Below are positions 32,214 to 42,096 of a stretch of DNA of 64,000 nucleotides, piece by piece; within the stretch, counting starts at the first letter, position 1; every line of letters starts with the position of its first letter. The notes below the pieces were generated by a model, which saw nothing but the letters and a program-made list of their open reading frames with translations, ran no database searches and had not been told where the DNA came from. The translations under genes were made by a program, and so were the position numbers. The DNA is from JAAXGX01 sp965203565 (GTDB taxonomy: Bacteria > Acidobacteriota > Vicinamibacteria > Vicinamibacterales > UBA8438), in NCBI GenBank assembly GCA_965203565.1, contig OZ241896.1, positions 3,286,001 through 3,350,000 of the forward strand, in the 5' to 3' direction.

Positions 32214-34292
32214 ATGAAACGGAAGCTCCGCGCCGTCACGGCGATCGCCTTCTTCATCGGCTTCGGCGTCGGGGCCGGCCCGGCCGCCGCCCAGCACGGC
32301 GCGGCCGGCGGCGAGTGGCGCAGCTACGCGGCTGACGCCGGCAGCACGAAGTACTCGCCGCTCGACCAGATCGATCGGAGCAACTTCGGCGATCTCGCAG
32401 TGGCCTGGCGGTGGAAGTCGGCCGACGCGTACGTGAGCACGACGACCGACGACGGCGGCGAGTGGTGGTCCAGCCTGGAGAACGTCGTCGAACACCTCGA
32501 ATCGCGGAACCCGAACCTGTACCGGAAGGGGAACTCGCCGCGCATCTCCGCCATGCAGGCCACCCCGCTGATGGTCGGCGGCGTGCTGTACTTCAACACC
32601 GCGCTGTCGCAGGGGGTCGCGGTCGATGCGCGGACCGGCGAGACCCTCTGGGTCCACAACCCGAAGAGTTACGAGGAAGGCACCACGACGATGACCGTCA
32701 CCTGGCGGCAGCGGGGGGTGGCGTACTGGACCGACGGCGCCGACGAGCGGATCTTCTGGGGGACCGGAAACGGTTATCTGATCTGCGCGGACGCGAAGAC
32801 CGGGCTCCCCTGCTCCGGCTTCGGCGACGGCGGCCGGGTCGACCTCACCGTCGGCCTGCCGCGCGCCGGCCGCAACGAGCGCGACTATCTGAACGCGATG
32901 CTCTACTCGGTGCAGTCGCCGCCGGTGGTGGTGCGCGACGTGGTGATCCACGGCTCGTCCGTCGCGGACCGCCGGATCATGAAGGAGGCGGTCCCCGGAT
33001 GGGTCCGCGCCTGGGACGTCCGGACCGGCGAGCACCGGTGGGACTTCCACACCGTGCCGCAGGAGGGCGAGGAGGGGGTCGAGACCTGGCTGAACGACTC
33101 GTGGCGGTACTCGGGGAACGCCAACGTCTGGACGATGCTGAGCGGCGACGACGCGCTGGGCTACGTCTACCTGCCGACCGGCACCCCGACGAACGACTAC
33201 TACGGGGGGCACCGGCCGGGCGACAACCTGTTCGCCGAGAGCATCGTCTGCGTCGACGTCGAGACCGGGCGCAAGGTCTGGCACTTCCAGGCGGTGCATC
33301 ACGGACTCTGGGACTACGACTTCCCCGCCGCCCCGAACCTGCTCGACGTGGAGGTCGACGGCCGTCCGATCCGGGCGCTGGCGCAGGTCAGCAAGCAGGG
33401 GTTCCTGTACGCCTTCGACCGGGTGACGGGCGAGCCGATCTGGCCGATAGAGGAGCGCCCGGTCCCCACGGAGACGAACATGCCCGGCGAGGTCCCGTCG
33501 CCGACCCAGCCGTTCCCGACCCGGCCGGCGCCGTTCGAGTACCAGGGCGTGACGATCGACGATCTGGTCGACTTCACGCCGGAGATCCGCGAGATGGCGG
33601 TCCGGGCGGTCGAGGGGTTCCGGCTCGGACCGCTCTTCACGCCGCCCGACCGCGCGGTCCCCGGCGTGACGCGCGGCACGCTGTTCCGGCCGCCCGGCTC
33701 CGGAGCGGCCAGCTGGTCGGGCGCGGCGGTCGATCCGGAGACCGGCCTCCTGTACGTGCCGTCGACGAACCATTCGACCGTGGTCCGGTTCTACAGCCCG
33801 GAGGGCCAGGGCGGGAACCTGCGGTACACCCACGGGGCGCCCGAGGACGTGATGCTCGCCGGCGGCGGCGGGCGCGACCTGCCGCAGATGCCGCAGGGGC
33901 TGCCGCTGTTCAAGCCGCCGTACACCCGCATGACGGCGATAGACATGAACACCGGCGACCACGCCTGGATGATCCCGCTCGGCGACGGCGACCGGATCCG
34001 CAACCATCCGATGCTCCGCGACCTCGACCTCCCGCCGCTGGGCGGCGACTGGGGGCGGAGCGGGCCGCTGCTGACCCGCACGCTGCTGATCGTCGCGCTG
34101 TCGGCGGGCGGGAGCGGCGGCGGGCCGCGCCTCGCGGCGTACGACAAGGCGACCGGCGACGAGCTGGCGTCGGTCGATCTGCCGAGCGGGGCGCTCGGCG
34201 CGCCGATGACCTACGTGGCGGACGGCAAGCAGTACGTCGCCCTGGCCGTCGGCGGCAATCCGCCCGAGATGATCGCGCTGGCGCTGCCGTAG
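32214..34292 (+). CDS. PQQ-dependent dehydrogenase (quinoprotein), 1
   Basis: A 692-residue periplasmic eight-bladed propeller quinoprotein that oxidises an alcohol, sugar or polyol with pyrroloquinoline quinone. Sec signal (IGFGVGAGPAAAQ), then WRSYAADAGSTKYSPLDQI, repeated Trp-docking blade motifs, and the active-site strand QAVHHGLWDYDFPAAPNLLD. SKQGFLYAFDRVTGEPIWPI and TRMTAIDMNTGDHAWMIPLG are hallmark phrases. No haem c domain (no CxxCH) is seen, so electrons must leave by another carrier. Paralogue of the gene at 45067. No PQQ synthesis genes are in the window. RBS GGGAG precedes ATG 32214. Confidence 0.93.
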   Translation: MKRKLRAVTAIAFFIGFGVGAGPAAAQHGAAGGEWRSYAADAGSTKYSPLDQIDRSNFGDLAVAWRWKSADAYVSTTTDDGGEWWSSLENVVEHLESRNPNLYRKGNSPRISAMQATPLMVGGVLYFNTALSQGVAVDARTGETLWVHNPKSYEEGTTTMTVTWRQRGVAYWTDGADERIFWGTGNGYLICADAKTGLPCSGFGDGGRVDLTVGLPRAGRNERDYLNAMLYSVQSPPVVVRDVVIHGSSVADRRIMKEAVPGWVRAWDVRTGEHRWDFHTVPQEGEEGVETWLNDSWRYSGNANVWTMLSGDDALGYVYLPTGTPTNDYYGGHRPGDNLFAESIVCVDVETGRKVWHFQAVHHGLWDYDFPAAPNLLDVEVDGRPIRALAQVSKQGFLYAFDRVTGEPIWPIEERPVPTETNMPGEVPSPTQPFPTRPAPFEYQGVTIDDLVDFTPEIREMAVRAVEGFRLGPLFTPPDRAVPGVTRGTLFRPPGSGAASWSGAAVDPETGLLYVPSTNHSTVVRFYSPEGQGGNLRYTHGAPEDVMLAGGGGRDLPQMPQGLPLFKPPYTRMTAIDMNTGDHAWMIPLGDGDRIRNHPMLRDLDLPPLGGDWGRSGPLLTRTLLIVALSAGGSGGGPRLAAYDKATGDELASVDLPSGALGAPMTYVADGKQYVALAVGGNPPEMIALALP

Positions 34293-34320
34293 CAGCCCGC
34301 CGCGAAACCCCGCGCGCGCC
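34293..34320. repeat. Solo end of the MITE-like repeat
   Basis: CAGCCCGCCGCGAAACCCCGCG begins directly after the TAG stop of the quinoprotein gene. It matches the repeat's left end in outline only; the rest is lost. Confidence 0.4.
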
Positions 34321-34337
34321 GGCGGTCCCGGCCGGTC

Positions 34338-35366
34338 CTATTCGGCGCCGGCTCGCGCGGCTTCGGTTTCGGCTTCGGCTTCTTCAGCGCGCGCCCCGGC
34401 GAGGATGCCGGCCATCGCGTAGTTCCCTTCGTGACAGGCGTACTCGAACAGCGGCTCGGAGGTCGCCTTGAGCAGAATCATGACCGTCCACGGCCGGGTC
34501 CAGGTGGTCGGATCGTCGAACGTCACCTCGTGCCGGATCGTGTCGGGGGCGACCCGCGTGAACCGCTCGACCATCCGCAGGTGCTCGCTCGCCTGCTGGA
34601 ACCGGCTCTTCGGCGAGAAGTTGGCCGTCTCGACCACCAGCGTCTCGCCCTCCCACCGGCCGCGCGCGTTCCCGTTCCACAGGCGGAGCCGGCCATCGGC
34701 GTGCGGGCGGCCGTCGAGCGGGATCACACGCGCCTCGTACCCCATCTCCTGGAGAATCGCCACCTGCCCCGGCGCCTGCAGGATCTGGAAGTAGCTGTTG
34801 TAGCCGGCGCCGAGCCGCGGCGCGCCGAAATGCAGGCACCGGTCGCTCAGGGTCCGGTCCTCCGGACCGTCCGACGGGTGCTCGCGCAGGTGCGCCCGCC
34901 GCGCCGCCGCCCGCGCCCGGGCCGCCGGCGTCAGCGGCGGGAACCGGCCGTTCGGCGGGTCGACGATCAGCGACGTCCGCCGGTCGAGCTCGCGCTCGAC
35001 CAGCCAGAACGCGTTGTAGTTGCCGGTGACCACGTCGAAGTCCTGGTAGGTCGAGTTGCCGAGCGCCTGCTGGAACAGGCGGTCGCCGAGCAGGTCGCCG
35101 GCCTGCTCGGCGTCGCGGAACGCCCGCACCTGCTGCTGCAACTGCGCCAGCTCCTCCTCGGTCAGCTCGGTCTTGCCCGCCAGCGCCTCGGGGCGCTGCA
35201 TCGGGGTGGCGCTGTTGTTCGCCCAGATCCCTTGCAGATCCGGCTGGCCGTCCGCCGTTCGGGGCGCCGTCCAGGCGCCGCCCGCCTCCGACTGCGCCGC
35301 CGCGTGCGCCGGCGCCACGACCGCTATCGCCGCCGCCGCCAGACCCGCACGATATCCGCCGTTCAT
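34338..35366 (-). CDS. Conserved secreted protein of unknown function
   Basis: A 342-residue exported protein with a signal peptide cut near AHAAAQ. Conserved phrases are ADGQPDLQGIWAN, FDVVTGNYNAFWLVERELD, RTSLIVDPPNGRFPPLTP, SDRCLHFGAPRLGAGYNSYF and WEGETLVVETANFSPKSRF. Such proteins are numerous in Acidobacteriota, often near quinoprotein dehydrogenases, as here, but have no assigned reaction. The C-terminus is a Glu/Ala run (ARAEEAEAETEAA). A strong AGGAGG site lies 8 bases before ATG 35366. It converges on the quinoprotein gene. Confidence 0.8.
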   Translation of the reverse strand: MNGGYRAGLAAAAIAVVAPAHAAAQSEAGGAWTAPRTADGQPDLQGIWANNSATPMQRPEALAGKTELTEEELAQLQQQVRAFRDAEQAGDLLGDRLFQQALGNSTYQDFDVVTGNYNAFWLVERELDRRTSLIVDPPNGRFPPLTPAARARAAARRAHLREHPSDGPEDRTLSDRCLHFGAPRLGAGYNSYFQILQAPGQVAILQEMGYEARVIPLDGRPHADGRLRLWNGNARGRWEGETLVVETANFSPKSRFQQASEHLRMVERFTRVAPDTIRHEVTFDDPTTWTRPWTVMILLKATSEPLFEYACHEGNYAMAGILAGARAEEAEAETEAARAGAE

Positions 35367-35474
35367 GCCAAGACCTCCTCTGCGTGAAACGAACCCGCCG
35401 ACCCGCGCACCAGTATGGCCGGGGAACGCCGCCCGGCGCAACCGCGATCGCACCGCCGAACGCATGATCCGGCA

Positions 35475-36488
35475 ATGCCTGATAATGACCGGGTGGCGGA
35501 GCCGGTGCGCGTCGTCTTCCTCGGGTGCGGCTTCATCACCGGCGTCCACAGCCGGCGCCTGCGCCGATGCCGCTCCGACGTGCTGCCGAGCTACGCCAGC
35601 CGCGACGGGGCGAGGGCCGAAGCGTTCCGCCGGCGGTACGCCGGGCGCCGCGCCTACGGCGACTACGGCTCGGCGATCGAGGACGCGGAGACCGACGCGG
35701 TCGTCGTCGCCGTGCCGCCCCGCTTCCATCTCGATCTCACGCTGCGCGCGCTCGAGGCCGGCAAGCACGTCCTGGTCGAGAAGCCGGCGTACCTCGCGCT
35801 CGGCGACTACGAGACGGCGCGCGCCGCGCGTGACCGGGCCGGACGCGTGGTGCAGGTCGCCGAGAACGACCATTACAAGCCGCTGGCCGTCTGCCTGCGG
35901 CGGCTCCTGCGCGAGCGGGCGATCGGCGAGATGGTGTTCGCGCAGTTCACCACGCTGGCCCGCAGGCTCAAGCCGGCCGGCGACTGGCGGAACGACGAGG
36001 CGCTGGCCGGCGGCGACGCGTTCTTCGAGGAGGGGATCCACTGGCTGCATCTGGCGAACAGCCTCGGGCCGGTGATGACGTCGGCCCGCGGCTACCGGCC
36101 GCGGCCGGACGGGCGCGGCCCCGACCGGCGCGCCAAGAGCATGCTGGCCGCCTTCCGGTACGACAACGGCGCGGTCGGATCGCTGCTCTACTCGCGCGAA
36201 GTGCCGTCGCTGCTGCGCGGGCTGCGCCTCTCGAAGCTGTTCGGCCGCGACGGCGTCATCACCTTCGAGTCGAACGGCGCCTTCGTGCTGGCGCGGGGCC
36301 GGGGGCGGCCGCGGCTGCTGCTGCCGGGCCTGCGCGACGTCCGCGGCTACCGGGCGATGTACCGCGACTTCGTCGCCGCGGTCCGGACCGGCCGGGCGCC
36401 CGAGACGAGCATCGAGGCCGCCATGGCGGACCAGCGCCTCATGGAACGGATCCGCGCGACGGCCGACGCGCACGCGCAGACGCCATGA
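35475..36488 (+). CDS. Gfo/Idh/MocA-family NAD(P) oxidoreductase
   Basis: A 337-residue sugar or cyclitol dehydrogenase. Rossmann start VVFLGCGFITGVHSRRL near 13-29, the family EKPAY motif near 114-118 (catalytic Lys), and the C-terminal alpha/beta domain with GGDAFFEEGIHWLHL holding the His of the active site. The overlap with a GMC oxidoreductase gene (ATGA) and then a VOC gene suggests a sugar-oxidation operon. ATG 35475 is used; GTG 35493 is an alternative. Confidence 0.9.
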   Translation: MPDNDRVAEPVRVVFLGCGFITGVHSRRLRRCRSDVLPSYASRDGARAEAFRRRYAGRRAYGDYGSAIEDAETDAVVVAVPPRFHLDLTLRALEAGKHVLVEKPAYLALGDYETARAARDRAGRVVQVAENDHYKPLAVCLRRLLRERAIGEMVFAQFTTLARRLKPAGDWRNDEALAGGDAFFEEGIHWLHLANSLGPVMTSARGYRPRPDGRGPDRRAKSMLAAFRYDNGAVGSLLYSREVPSLLRGLRLSKLFGRDGVITFESNGAFVLARGRGRPRLLLPGLRDVRGYRAMYRDFVAAVRTGRAPETSIEAAMADQRLMERIRATADAHAQTP

Positions 36489-38008
36489 CGGATCACGCCT
36501 GCGACGTCGTCGTCATCGGGTCGGGCGCCGGCGGCGGCACGCTGGCGCACGCGCTGGCCCGGACCTCCGCCCGCATCCTGATCCTCGAACGGGGCGGCTT
36601 CGTGCCGCAGGAGCCGGCCAACTGGGATCCGGCGGCGGTCTGGAAGGAGCTGCGCTACCGCACGACGGAGCGGTGGATGGACGGCGCCGGCCGGGAGTTC
36701 CGGCCGTACGCGCACTACTGCGTGGGCGGGAACACGAAGTTCTGGGGGAGCGTGCTGTACCGGCTCCGGAAGGAGGACTTCGAGGCGACCGAGCACGCCG
36801 ACGGGGTGTCGCCCGCCTGGCCGATCGACTACGCGGACCTCGAGCCGTACTACGACCGCGCCGAGCGGCTCTACGAGGTGCACGGCGAGAGCGGCGTCGA
36901 TCCGACCGAACCCCCGCGCGGCCCGTTCCCCCATCCGCCGATCCCGCACGCGGACGAGGTTGCGGAGGCGATCGGCCGGCTGCGGGAGGAGGGTCTCCAT
37001 CCATCGCCGCTGCCGCTCGGCCTGCGGAGCCCGGGCGAGCCGGACGGCTGCATCCTGTGCGACACCTGCAATTCGTTCCCGTGTCGGCTTCACGCCAAGA
37101 GCGAGGCGGAAACCTGCTGCATCCGGCCGCTTCTGGCGCGCGGCGACGTGACGCTCTGGACCGGCGCGTTCGCCCGGCGCCTGCTGACCGATCCGGCCGG
37201 CCGGCGCGTCGAGGCGGTGGAGGTCGAGCGCGGCGGCGCGACGGTCCGCGTCCGGGCGCCGGTGGTGGTGGTCTCCTGCGGCGCGGTCAACTCGGCGGCG
37301 CTCCTGCTGCGATCGGCCGCCGGCCGGCGGCCCGGCGGCCTGGCGAACTCGTCCGGCCTCGTGGGCGCCGGCTACATGGCGCACCTGGCGACGATGATGC
37401 AGGGGGTGCGTCCCCGGCGCAAGAACCGCGCCGTGTTCCAGAAGACGGTGGCGATCAACGACTTCTACCTGCGCGGACCGGACGGCGGCCGCCCGCTCGG
37501 ACAGATCCAGTCGCAGGGCCGCACCCACGGCGTCATGGCGCAGACCGTCGCGCCGTGGGTCCCGCTCCGGGCGTACAATGCCTGGGTCGCCCGCGGCATG
37601 GACTGGCTGGCGCTGACCGAAGACCTGCCTCGGGACGACAACCGGGTCGCCGTCGCGCCCGACGGGCGCATCCGGCTGCGCTACCGGCCGAACAACCGCG
37701 CGGCCCACGCCGGGCTGGTCGCCGAGATGAAGCGGATCCTCCGGCGGATCGGGTTCCCGGTGGTGGTGACGTACTCGCACGGCGCCCGCAACACGACCCA
37801 CCAGTGCGGCACCCTCCGCTTCGGGACCGATCCGCGTACGTCGGTCCTCGATCCGTGGTGCCGGGCGCACGACGTCGAGAACCTGTTCGTCGTCGACGCG
37901 TCGTTCTTCCCGTCGTCGGCCGCCGTCAACCCGGGTCTGACCATCGCGGCGCAGGCGCTGCGGGTCGCCGATCACGTCATCGCCGCCGAACTGAGGAGCA
38001 CGCCGTGA
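36485..38008 (+). CDS. GMC-family FAD oxidoreductase
   Basis: A 507-residue flavoprotein. FAD-binding GSGAGGGTLAHALA near 12-25, the second GMC block YCVGGNTKFWGSVLYRLR near 79-96, and the C-terminal catalytic block with HQCGTLRFGTDP (His near 439) and VDASFFPSSAAVNPGLTIAA. It fits glucose/choline-type dehydrogenases acting on an alcohol group. No signal peptide, so cytoplasmic or co-exported. It overlaps both neighbours by four bases. Confidence 0.92.
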   Translation: MTDHACDVVVIGSGAGGGTLAHALARTSARILILERGGFVPQEPANWDPAAVWKELRYRTTERWMDGAGREFRPYAHYCVGGNTKFWGSVLYRLRKEDFEATEHADGVSPAWPIDYADLEPYYDRAERLYEVHGESGVDPTEPPRGPFPHPPIPHADEVAEAIGRLREEGLHPSPLPLGLRSPGEPDGCILCDTCNSFPCRLHAKSEAETCCIRPLLARGDVTLWTGAFARRLLTDPAGRRVEAVEVERGGATVRVRAPVVVVSCGAVNSAALLLRSAAGRRPGGLANSSGLVGAGYMAHLATMMQGVRPRRKNRAVFQKTVAINDFYLRGPDGGRPLGQIQSQGRTHGVMAQTVAPWVPLRAYNAWVARGMDWLALTEDLPRDDNRVAVAPDGRIRLRYRPNNRAAHAGLVAEMKRILRRIGFPVVVTYSHGARNTTHQCGTLRFGTDPRTSVLDPWCRAHDVENLFVVDASFFPSSAAVNPGLTIAAQALRVADHVIAAELRSTP

Positions 38009-38529
38009 AAGTTCGATCGTTCAGCCACGCCGGCATCACCGTCTCCGACTTCCACGCCGCCGTGCAGTTCTACTGGGAGGTGTTCGGCTGCCCCCTGGTG
38101 GGGGTGGCGGACACCCCGTCCGAGCGGGTGCGCGCCTTCTTCGGCGTCGACGCCGAAGCGCCGCGCTGCAAGATCGGCTGGATCCGCGTTCCCGGCGGCG
38201 CGGTGCTGGAGATCTTCGAGTTCGCGCCGCACCGGCCGCCGATCGACACGCCGTGGAACCGCGTCGGACTGACCCACGTCTCGTTCAACGTGCGGAACAC
38301 CCGGCGATGGCACGACTACCTGGTCGGCAGGGGGGTGGAGTGCGTCAGCGCCCCCGAGCGTTCGCCGCGCGGCCACACGTTCTTCTTCGCGAAGGACCCG
38401 GACGGGAACCTGATCGAGCTGATGGACCTCGGCTACGTGCGCCACGTGCTCCGCTGGCTCGGCCCGCTCGGGGGCCTCCTGTTCCGCCGCGGGATGTACC
38501 GGCGCTACTACGAACCCCGCGCGGCGTGA
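38005..38529 (+). CDS. VOC-superfamily (glyoxalase/dioxygenase-like) protein
   Basis: A 174-residue protein with two beta-alpha-beta-beta-beta modules: FSHAGITVSDFHAAVQFYWEV at the start and GLTHVSFNVRNTRRWHDYLV, then FFFAKDPDGNLIELMDLGYV. Candidate metal ligands are His8, the Glu in LEIFEFA, His near 92 and Glu in LIELMD. The C-terminal 25 residues are basic and hydrophobic (LRWLGPLGGLLFRRGMYRRYY), perhaps membrane-associated. GTG start after GAGGAG. Likely an isomerase or lyase step in the same operon; the reaction is unknown. Confidence 0.85.
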   Translation: MKVRSFSHAGITVSDFHAAVQFYWEVFGCPLVGVADTPSERVRAFFGVDAEAPRCKIGWIRVPGGAVLEIFEFAPHRPPIDTPWNRVGLTHVSFNVRNTRRWHDYLVGRGVECVSAPERSPRGHTFFFAKDPDGNLIELMDLGYVRHVLRWLGPLGGLLFRRGMYRRYYEPRAA

Positions 38530-38652
38530 CGCCGCACGCGGACGCGGCGCCGGCGGCGCGCGGTTACGTGCTATATTCCACGCTGCGCGCCGACGCGGTG
38601 CCGCAACGCCGGACGCGCGCCGGGGAAACGAGATCGGAGGAAACGAGAAACG

Positions 38653-39450
38653 ATGTCAGTCACACGTCTTCGGGATTCGCTCCGACTCGCGGCCGCGGCG
38701 GCGGCGCTGGTGCTGGCCGCGCCGGCCGCCGCCTCGGCCCAGATGGAGTTTCACTACCAGTACGGCAAGCTCACCGGTCCGTTCTCTGGCGAGAGCACCT
38801 ACACGTCGATCCTGACGCTGCAGCACGCCGGGCAGTGGTCGCACGGCGACAGCTTCTTCTTCGTCGACCTGCTGAACGACGGCGGCGGCGACGGCTTCAA
38901 CGAAAAGAACGCGTACGGCGAGTGGTACCCCACCCTGAGCATCGGCAAGCTGGCCGGCCGGAGCATCCAGGCCGGACCGCTCCGCGACGTCGCGGTGATC
39001 GGGGGGATCAACTTCGACATCGACGCCAACGTCTTCAAGTACCTCCCCGGCGTGCGGATGTCGTGGTCGGCGCCCGGCTTCCTGTTCCTGAACACCGACG
39101 TGACCGCCTTCATCGACGCCAGCAGCGGCGTCGAGCGCGGCGGCGCGCCGAAGACCGGCGACAGCTTCATGTTCGACGTCAGCTGGGGCGCGCCGTTCGA
39201 CGCCGGCGCGCAGTCGTTCCTGTTCACCGGCCACGCCGAGTACATCGGCGGCGTCACGGACGAACTCGGCAACGACCTGAAGGGATGGATCCTCGCCCAG
39301 CCCCAGCTCGTCTGGGACGTGAGCAAGGCGATCAACGGGGTCGGCAACCAGCTCTTCGTCGGCATCGAGTACCAGTACTGGTCGAACAAGCTGGGCGTCA
39401 GCGGCCAGGACGACAACGTCGTCCAGGCGCTCGTGATCTGGCGGCTCTGA
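38653..39450 (+). CDS. Tsx-like nucleoside-specific outer-membrane channel protein
   Basis: A 265-residue beta-barrel protein. Signal peptide AAPAAASAQ, then alternating strands such as MEFHYQYGKLTG, DSFFFVDLLNDGGGDGFNEKNAYGEWYP and LFVGIEYQYWSNKLGVSG. This pattern is that of Tsx/nucleoside-specific channels, a 12-strand barrel taking up nucleosides and related solutes. The protein ends in QALVIWRL. GGAGG ribosome site before ATG 38653; TATATT at 38572-38577 is a likely -10. The SpoIIE gene follows after 15 bases, so they may be co-transcribed. Confidence 0.82.
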   Translation: MSVTRLRDSLRLAAAAAALVLAAPAAASAQMEFHYQYGKLTGPFSGESTYTSILTLQHAGQWSHGDSFFFVDLLNDGGGDGFNEKNAYGEWYPTLSIGKLAGRSIQAGPLRDVAVIGGINFDIDANVFKYLPGVRMSWSAPGFLFLNTDVTAFIDASSGVERGGAPKTGDSFMFDVSWGAPFDAGAQSFLFTGHAEYIGGVTDELGNDLKGWILAQPQLVWDVSKAINGVGNQLFVGIEYQYWSNKLGVSGQDDNVVQALVIWRL

Positions 39451-39465
39451 TTCCGGGGCTCTCGC

Positions 39466-42015
39466 ATGAACGACACCGCTTCCGGCGCGGCGGCCATCCG
39501 GTCCGGCGACTTCGGGTCGATGCGGCTCGCGGTGCGAGGCTTCCTCGCGCTGGCGGTGCTGCTCGCCGTGACGATCACCACGACGTCGGCCACGATGCTC
39601 TACAACTCCGCCATCGCCCTGCGCGACGAGGCGGAGGCCGCCGCGACGCATCTCGCGGAGCTGCTGGCGGCGAGCTTCGCGGAATCGGGCGAGATCTCGC
39701 TCGCCAACGTCGCGCGCACCCTCGACGCGACGCTCGACGGCCAGATGACGGCGCAGGCGCGCATCGCGGCTCACCTCACCGCGGCGGCCGAGGCGGCCGG
39801 TTACAACCCGCCCCGCATCATCGGCATCCTGGAGAGCATCACCGCGGAAACGGTGCTTGACGAGTTCTGGATCACGGACGAGGTCGGCTTTTCGTACCTC
39901 ACCAACGTGCGGGACGAGACGGGGGAGCTGGTGCCGTTCCGGTTCGATCCCGACCCGGCCGTGCAGCCGCAGGCGTCCAAGTTCTACGTCCTGCTCGCCG
40001 CGCCGCTCGACGGCGACGAGGTCATCACGCAGCCGGCCCAGGTCCGGGAGATCGATCAGCAGGTCTACAAGTACGTCGGCGTCGGCGGCGTCGACAAGCC
40101 GCGGATCGTGCAGATCGGCAACGAGCTCGTCTTCGGCGAGCAGGAGATCCTCACCAACGTCTACGCTTCGCAGCGGGCCGACGTCTCGGCGGTCATCGAG
40201 GGGATCCTCGGCCAGCAGATGGCGGTGGAGGCGGTCATGGTCGATCGGTTCGCCGCTGCGGCCGAAGCGGCCATCGCCGCCGGGGCGCCCGGCTGGACGC
40301 CGGGCGAGATCGACCGGCGGCTGGCGCGGGTCGCCGCCTCGACCGCCATCGGCGAGATCCGCGTGGCCGACGCGAGCGGCGCCACCCTCTACTCCAGCCT
40401 GCCGGCGGCGGGCGGCGACGCCGGACCGCTGCCGCACGAAGGCGAGCTGGCCGCGCTGCGCGGCGGGTCGACGCGGCTGGTGGAGCATCCGACCGCGCCG
40501 CGGGCCTCGGACGGCGCGGTCTACAAGTACGTCACGGTCGCCGGCGGCGACCCGTCCCGCCTGGTGCAGATCGGCATCCCGATCGAGAGCAGCGCGGGCA
40601 ACCTGCTCTACGCCGTCTACCAGCGCGAAGCGGACGTGCTGGTCCGGTCCCGGAACCTGGAGGCGCTCTGGGTGGTCAACCCGGAGCACGAGCTGGTGGT
40701 GGCCGCTCCGCGCGGCGCCGCGCAGGCCGGCGACGCGAGCGAGGAGACGGTGGATGCGGCGCGCCTGTTCGAGCGCCGGGCCGACGCCGTCGTGGAAAAC
40801 GCCATGTCGGCCGGGCACACCGTGAGCGAGGCGAGCCTGAGCCTGCTCGATCCCGACGCCCGGGGGATCTGGGTCGCCTCGCCGATCATCAACACCGGCG
40901 GGATCCAGATCGGCGGACTGGCGATAGCCGTCAGCCTGGACGACATCGCCCTGACGGTGTTCGGCCAGGCGCAGCGCACCACGATCATCGCGTTCGTGCT
41001 GCTCGGCCTGACCGCCGTCGCGGCGTTCGGGGGCACGCGGTGGCTGACCCGCCCGATCGAGACGATCGCCGCCGCCGCCCGGGACGTGGAGTCGGGCCGG
41101 AAGCCGGACGGCGGCGCGATGCTGACCGTCACCCAGCGGACCGACGAGATCGGGGATCTGGCGAGGGTCTTCTCCGACATGACGGTCCAGGTCTTCAACC
41201 GCGAGGAGCAGCTCGAGACGCTGGTCTCCGCCCGCACGAAGGAGCTGCAGACGAGCAACCAGCAGTTGCGGGTGGCCCACGACGCGATCGAGCAGGACCT
41301 GCACGTGGCGAACGTCGTGCAGGCGGCGCTGGTGCGCGAAGGGGTCGCCGACATCGGCGACTTCACCGCCTGCGCGAAGATGACGCCGGCGCAGCAGCTC
41401 GGAGGCGACTTCGTCGACGTGCTCGAGCCGGCGAACGGCAACAAGTTCTACTTCGTGCTGGCCGACGTCTCGGGCAAGGGAGTGGCGGCGGCGCTGTTCA
41501 TGGCCGCCTCGCACGCGGCCGTCCGGGCCGCGTTCACCGAATGCCCGGACCTCTCGGCGGTGGCGACCGCAACGAACGAACGGCTCTGCCGGCGGAACCC
41601 GGTCGGGTTGTTCGTGACCGGCGTGCTGGCCGTGGTCGACGTCGACGACGGTTCGGTGGAATACGTCTGCGCCGGCCACGAGCCGGCGATCCTGGTCGGG
41701 CCGGACGGCGTTCGCAGGCCGCTGCCGATGACCGGCGGCCTGGCGATGGGGGTGATGGACGGCCTCGCCTACGAGAGCCGCCGGGAGCTCCTGCAGCCGG
41801 GCGAGACGCTCTTCGTGTACACGGACGGCCTCACCGACGCGGTGAACCCTGACGGCGAGCTGTTCGGCAAGGATCGGCTGGAGGCGACGCTCGACGGGGC
41901 GGCCGCGCGATCGCCGTCGGAGATCGTGGACCACGTCTGGAGCGAGATCGGCAGCTTCTCCACCGGCGCCACCGCCGCCGACGACATGACCTGCCTGGTC
42001 CTGCGCCGGGCCTGA
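39466..42015 (+). CDS. Membrane sensor with HAMP and SpoIIE/RsbU-type PP2C phosphatase domain
   Basis: An 849-residue phosphatase. TM1 at about 22-45 (GFLALAVLLAVTITTTSATM), a large periplasmic sensor region to about 500, TM2 (TIIAFVLLGLTAVAAFG), HAMP (RPIETIAAAARDVESGRK), a coiled coil (TKELQTSNQQLRVAHDAI), then a SpoIIE-type PP2C domain from about 620. Metal-binding Asp residues are in QLGGDFVDVL, ADVSGKGVAAALFMA, YTDGLTDAVNP and TAADDMTCLV. It should dephosphorylate the STAS protein encoded downstream in response to an outside signal. Start ATG 39466. Confidence 0.93.
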   Translation: MNDTASGAAAIRSGDFGSMRLAVRGFLALAVLLAVTITTTSATMLYNSAIALRDEAEAAATHLAELLAASFAESGEISLANVARTLDATLDGQMTAQARIAAHLTAAAEAAGYNPPRIIGILESITAETVLDEFWITDEVGFSYLTNVRDETGELVPFRFDPDPAVQPQASKFYVLLAAPLDGDEVITQPAQVREIDQQVYKYVGVGGVDKPRIVQIGNELVFGEQEILTNVYASQRADVSAVIEGILGQQMAVEAVMVDRFAAAAEAAIAAGAPGWTPGEIDRRLARVAASTAIGEIRVADASGATLYSSLPAAGGDAGPLPHEGELAALRGGSTRLVEHPTAPRASDGAVYKYVTVAGGDPSRLVQIGIPIESSAGNLLYAVYQREADVLVRSRNLEALWVVNPEHELVVAAPRGAAQAGDASEETVDAARLFERRADAVVENAMSAGHTVSEASLSLLDPDARGIWVASPIINTGGIQIGGLAIAVSLDDIALTVFGQAQRTTIIAFVLLGLTAVAAFGGTRWLTRPIETIAAAARDVESGRKPDGGAMLTVTQRTDEIGDLARVFSDMTVQVFNREEQLETLVSARTKELQTSNQQLRVAHDAIEQDLHVANVVQAALVREGVADIGDFTACAKMTPAQQLGGDFVDVLEPANGNKFYFVLADVSGKGVAAALFMAASHAAVRAAFTECPDLSAVATATNERLCRRNPVGLFVTGVLAVVDVDDGSVEYVCAGHEPAILVGPDGVRRPLPMTGGLAMGVMDGLAYESRRELLQPGETLFVYTDGLTDAVNPDGELFGKDRLEATLDGAAARSPSEIVDHVWSEIGSFSTGATAADDMTCLVLRRA

Positions 42016-42096
42016 CCAGCCATTATCCCGCGCCGGCGCCTTGCCCTGCGGCCGTTACGTTGCTACAGTTACCGTCGGCGTCCGGAACGAGAATAC